From positions 1 through 54,485 of the forward strand of contig JBGQBN010000024.1 in assembly GCA_041494805.1 (NCBI GenBank): a DNA stretch of 54,485 bases. Reading direction: 5' to 3'. The notes below the pieces were generated by a model that ran no database searches, had not been told where the DNA came from, and saw only the letters and a list, made by a program, of their open reading frames with translations. The stretch comes from JBGQBN01 sp041494805 (lineage in GTDB: Bacteria > Acidobacteriota > Terriglobia > Terriglobales > Acidobacteriaceae). The position numbers and the translations under genes are program-made. Below are positions 51,915 to 54,485 of this stretch, one piece after another. Within the stretch, counting starts at the first letter, position 1. Each line of letters opens with the position of its first letter.

Positions 51915-52817
51915 ATGGAACTCGCGCTCGCCATTATCTTGTTCTTCACCATCGCGCTGGTGGTGTTTTCATTCGGGGCGGCAGCCTATGCCCCGTCCTC
52001 TTTGCTGGGCTCGCGCTTGCGCGCTCTGGGCTGGCAGAAGGCTGAACCGCAGGAGAAACCGGCGTTCAAGGAGCGTTTGGAACAGGCGCTCGATCCGCTC
52101 AGCCGAGCCCTGCCGTTGTCGCCCTCAGAAGTCTCCCGAGCCCGCGCCTGGTTGATCCAGGCCGGTTACCGCGATCCGCGCCATTTGACCATGTACGTCG
52201 GCAGCCGGGTATTCATGGCGCTGGTGTGTCTGGCCGGAGTTGTAGCGGTCACCGGCTTCAGCAGCCTGCCCCTGCTGGTGAGTATTCCGGCATTTGGCTT
52301 CTTTCTGCCCAGGTTTATTTTGAAGCGCATGATCCGGGATCGCCAGCGGCGCATAACTCTGGGATTGCCCGACGCTCTGGATCTCACCGTGATCTGCGTC
52401 GAAGCCGGATTGGCGCTGGATCAGGCCATGATGCGTGTTGGCCAGGACTTGCATCACGCCCACCCCGACCTTAGCGATGAGCTGCACCTGGTCACGCTGG
52501 AAATGCGCGCCGGCAAACCGCGCGCCGAAGCCTTGCGCAATCTCGCCGAGCGCACCAAAGTTGACGATATTCGCGCCTTAGTGGCCACCCTGGTCCAGAC
52601 CGACCGCTTCGGAACCAGTGTTGCCCAGGCCTTGCGCGTGCATTCGGATTCCCTGCGCACCGAACGGCGGCAACGAGCGGAGGAACAAGCCGCCAAAACC
52701 ACCATCAAGATGGTTATCCCCCTGGTTCTATTCGTTCTTCCTTCCATCATCTTTGTGACTCTGGGGCCAGCGATGATCCAGCTCTACCACACGCTCAAAC
52801 CAGAGTCGGGACGGTGA
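51915..52817 (+). CDS. tadC: Tad inner-membrane platform protein TadC
   Basis: A 300-residue companion of TadB with the same T2SSF fold: ELALAIILFFTIALVVFSFG (TM1), two central helices, LPDALDLTVICVEAGLALDQ, ALRNLAERTKVDDIRALVAT, TDRFGTSVAQALRVHSDSLR, and KMVIPLVLFVLPSIIFVTLG near the C-terminus. ATG at 51915 after the 15-base repeat units. No TadE/TadF minor pilin or prepilin peptidase gene follows within the window. Confidence 0.92.
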   Translation: MELALAIILFFTIALVVFSFGAAAYAPSSLLGSRLRALGWQKAEPQEKPAFKERLEQALDPLSRALPLSPSEVSRARAWLIQAGYRDPRHLTMYVGSRVFMALVCLAGVVAVTGFSSLPLLVSIPAFGFFLPRFILKRMIRDRQRRITLGLPDALDLTVICVEAGLALDQAMMRVGQDLHHAHPDLSDELHLVTLEMRAGKPRAEALRNLAERTKVDDIRALVATLVQTDRFGTSVAQALRVHSDSLRTERRQRAEEQAAKTTIKMVIPLVLFVLPSIIFVTLGPAMIQLYHTLKPESGR

Positions 52818-52854
52818 AGGCGTCCGTGAGAAAGGATTGAATCCAGGAGTTGTG

Positions 52855-53253
52855 ATGCTGTCACCGGGCCCTACAGGATACGCTTTCAACCGCACGCGCC
52901 ACGCCTATTTGGCCACCCAGTTGTCGATTGCCGGCACCCACTGGTCGCGCCTTCGCGGACTGATGTGTACGGAGGCCGCGAACTTCCGCGCCGGACAGGG
53001 ACTGTGGATTGTTCCGTCCCACGGTGTGCACACCTTCGCCATGCGCTTCCCCATCGACGTGGTTTACCTGGACAGGGAAAAAGTGGTGGTTCATCTCGAG
53101 CAAAACCTGCAACCCTGGCGAGTTGCTCCGCTGCGCTTACAGGCCGCTTCGGTGCTCGAGTTGCCGGAGAATACCTTGCATTCGTCCGGAACTGCCATCG
53201 GGGATGAGCTCGAGATTGCTTTGGGCAAGCCGCCGGAGGCGGGGACAGCGTGA
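52855..53253 (+). CDS. DUF192 family protein
   Basis: A 132-residue member of the DUF192 family (small beta-rich domain of unknown function). Signatures: THWSRLRGLMCTEAANFRAG, GLWIVPSHGVHTFAMRFPID, VVYLDREKVVVHLEQNLQPW and ASVLELPENT. The HTFxMRFxID box is the family hallmark. The ATG at 52855 has CAGGAG at the right distance; GTG 52852 and TTG 52837 are alternatives. No signal peptide, unlike many family members. It sits 37 bases after tadC and overlaps the next gene by four bases, so it is part of the Tad transcript, but its role there is unknown. Confidence 0.82.
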   Translation: MLSPGPTGYAFNRTRHAYLATQLSIAGTHWSRLRGLMCTEAANFRAGQGLWIVPSHGVHTFAMRFPIDVVYLDREKVVVHLEQNLQPWRVAPLRLQAASVLELPENTLHSSGTAIGDELEIALGKPPEAGTA

Positions 53254-54485
53254 ACGACGCACCCAAACTTCTGGTGGAATGGTCGTCGCCGTGGCAGGAA
53301 TTCCTCACCGCCATTCGGCCGGCCTTGGGACGCTCACCGGAGCGGCTCGCGGGCGAGGCTCGCACCGGACTATTTCCCTACCGCGGCATGCTGCTTTCCT
53401 GGGTCGTGGAAACCCTGCTGCTGGTCGCCGTCATTGTGCTGCCCGCCAGACTGGCAATGCTGCAGCCTTACCAGCCGCCTCCTCCACCCAAGTACGACAT
53501 CATTTACTTTTCCGGCGACGAACTGCCCCGAACCGAGGATGCCGGTGGCGCACAAGCTGGCCACTCCGGCCGTCCCGGTGGACGAGAAGCCCACCACCGT
53601 ACCCAGACTATCCGCGTGGCACGCGGGAGCTCGCTCCGGGAAACGGTCGTGGATGCGCCCAAGCTGAAATTGCCCCACTCCGATTCGGCAGTAGCCAATC
53701 TACTTGCCTACAAGATGATTCCCGGACCTGCCCCCGCGGAAGGACTGAGGTCTTCCCGGAGAGCTCCGGCTTCGCCGCAAATGGCCGTGCCTCCGCCCCC
53801 GGAGGTTGAATGGGAAAAGCTTCAAGCACCCGCGATGAGCGCCAGCGTGGTCCCACCGCCAGCAGCCCAACGTGACCTCACTCCTCTCCGTTTGCCCGGT
53901 TCCCACCCGGTGGAGGTAATTCCACCCCCGGTCTCGGCTCCAGAACGAGTCTCGACCTTGAACCCGAAGCTGACTCTTCCGTTGCCCAACGTGATCGCTC
54001 CGCCACCCACTCAAGTCTCCCGTGAGATTTCTTCCATGGGACCGGGCTTCGGCGCGGGCGAACTGCACAAGCAAGTCGTGCCCCCTCCGGTTCAGTTGGG
54101 TAGCGGCTCTCTGCAGCATCAACCCATAGCCGGTCTGGGCGGTGGAGTGGTGCCTCCTCCTCCGACAATGTCAGGCGGAAGCTCACTCTCCGGTCAGGGA
54201 CGCGGAAATCGCGGCGCTGGACTCGGCGGACCTCTGGATGTTGGCGCAGTTGCGGCGCCACCAACCAGCGGCGGGAGCGCCGCCGGCACCGGCATCGTGG
54301 TATCCAGCCAGCCGGGCTCTCAGGTCGGTGTGCCCAGCGGCGGCGGAGTCGGCGCACTGGCCATGTCTCCCGCCGGAGGAGACAAGCCGGGTCTGGGTGG
54401 ATCAGGCGGAGGCTCTGGCATTGGCCGCGGCAATGGCCCGGGCAGTGGATTTTCAGGCGAAGGCCCGGGCGCAGGAAAAGAAGGC
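53250..54485 (+). CDS. Proline/glycine-rich TonB-like membrane protein (partial, runs off the edge)
   Basis: An open frame of 412 codons with no stop before the window ends. It starts GTG at 53250 inside the DUF192 stop (GTGA overlap). Residues about 47-68 (MLLSWVVETLLLVAVIVLPA) are one transmembrane helix preceded by a ~45-residue cytoplasmic part, followed by PPPPPKYDIIYFSGDELPR and a long region full of PPP runs (VPPPPEVEW, VIPPPVSAP, VVPPPPTMSG) changing into Gly/Ser-rich sequence (GGSGGGSGIGRGNG). This layout is that of TonB/energy-transducer proteins, whose folded C-terminal domain would lie beyond the edge. Length to here already exceeds ordinary TonB. The frame continues in phase with neighbouring codon use, so it is a real gene. 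Confidence 0.75.
   Translation, partial: MNDAPKLLVEWSSPWQEFLTAIRPALGRSPERLAGEARTGLFPYRGMLLSWVVETLLLVAVIVLPARLAMLQPYQPPPPPKYDIIYFSGDELPRTEDAGGAQAGHSGRPGGREAHHRTQTIRVARGSSLRETVVDAPKLKLPHSDSAVANLLAYKMIPGPAPAEGLRSSRRAPASPQMAVPPPPEVEWEKLQAPAMSASVVPPPAAQRDLTPLRLPGSHPVEVIPPPVSAPERVSTLNPKLTLPLPNVIAPPPTQVSREISSMGPGFGAGELHKQVVPPPVQLGSGSLQHQPIAGLGGGVVPPPPTMSGGSSLSGQGRGNRGAGLGGPLDVGAVAAPPTSGGSAAGTGIVVSSQPGSQVGVPSGGGVGALAMSPAGGDKPGLGGSGGGSGIGRGNGPGSGFSGEGPGAGKEG

Overview
The window looks like a chromosomal segment of an uncultured or poorly characterised Acidobacteriota (Terriglobia/Koribacter-like) bacterium. The reasons are a GC-rich, didermic gene set (Omp85 protein, TamB, SurA-like chaperone, secretin), a futalosine-type menaquinone pathway (mqnE, mqnP), a glycosyltransferring trehalose synthase paired with a DUF5752-like protein, and many short intergenic repeats of a style I associate with that phylum. 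No rRNA, tRNA, CRISPR array, prophage or transposase gene was recognised. The taxonomic call is inference from gene content.

Layout. 1-726: non-coding left edge with hairpins, a direct repeat and a perfect parS-type palindrome just upstream of glpX. 1818-2527: a type II toxin-antitoxin pair (Phd-like antitoxin, PIN toxin) with a clear promoter and a 20-bp operator. 2555-3754: Tat-exported glycosylasparaginase. 3786-4039: two repeat elements. 4038-6289: a two-gene minus-strand unit of a ribosome-hibernation domain fused to an ECF-sigma-like module, and a bacterial eRF1-like protein with a zinc ribbon. 6549-6954: a small GIY-YIG nuclease gene between inverted copies of a REP-like repeat. 7020-18729: a long minus-strand array (BamA-like, SurA-like, TamB, Pcm, MqnP, TPR, MqnE). 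18851-26007: housekeeping genes (ThiF/MoeB-like, AroA, alpha/beta hydrolase, PspC, TPR, ThiD) and small proteins. 26466-27681: rlpA and pyrF behind an AT-rich region with a good sigma70 promoter. 28169-30574: intracellular GH15 glucoamylase with an intrinsic terminator. 30861-34785: hypothetical protein, sodium/solute symporter, class-C-type serine hydrolase.

34843-40062 is a trehalose region: TreT-like GT4 enzyme, DUF5752-like partner, a HAD phosphatase, and a GT20 trehalose-6-phosphate synthase fused to a transmembrane extracytoplasmic sensor plus HAMP. 40179-42339 holds partner-switching signalling genes (FHA-GAF-SpoIIE phosphatase and STAS antagonist), followed by two GT87-type membrane glycosyltransferases. 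45596-54485 is a Tad/Flp pilus locus (Flp pilin, CpaB, CpaC, CpaE, CpaF, TadB, TadC), a DUF192 protein and a proline/glycine-rich TonB-like protein that runs off the right edge.

The strongest candidates for new biology are the HPF-sigma fusion with its eRF1-like neighbour, the membrane-sensor trehalose synthase, and the GIY-YIG/REP element. All functions are read from sequence by recognition; no database search or structure prediction was run.
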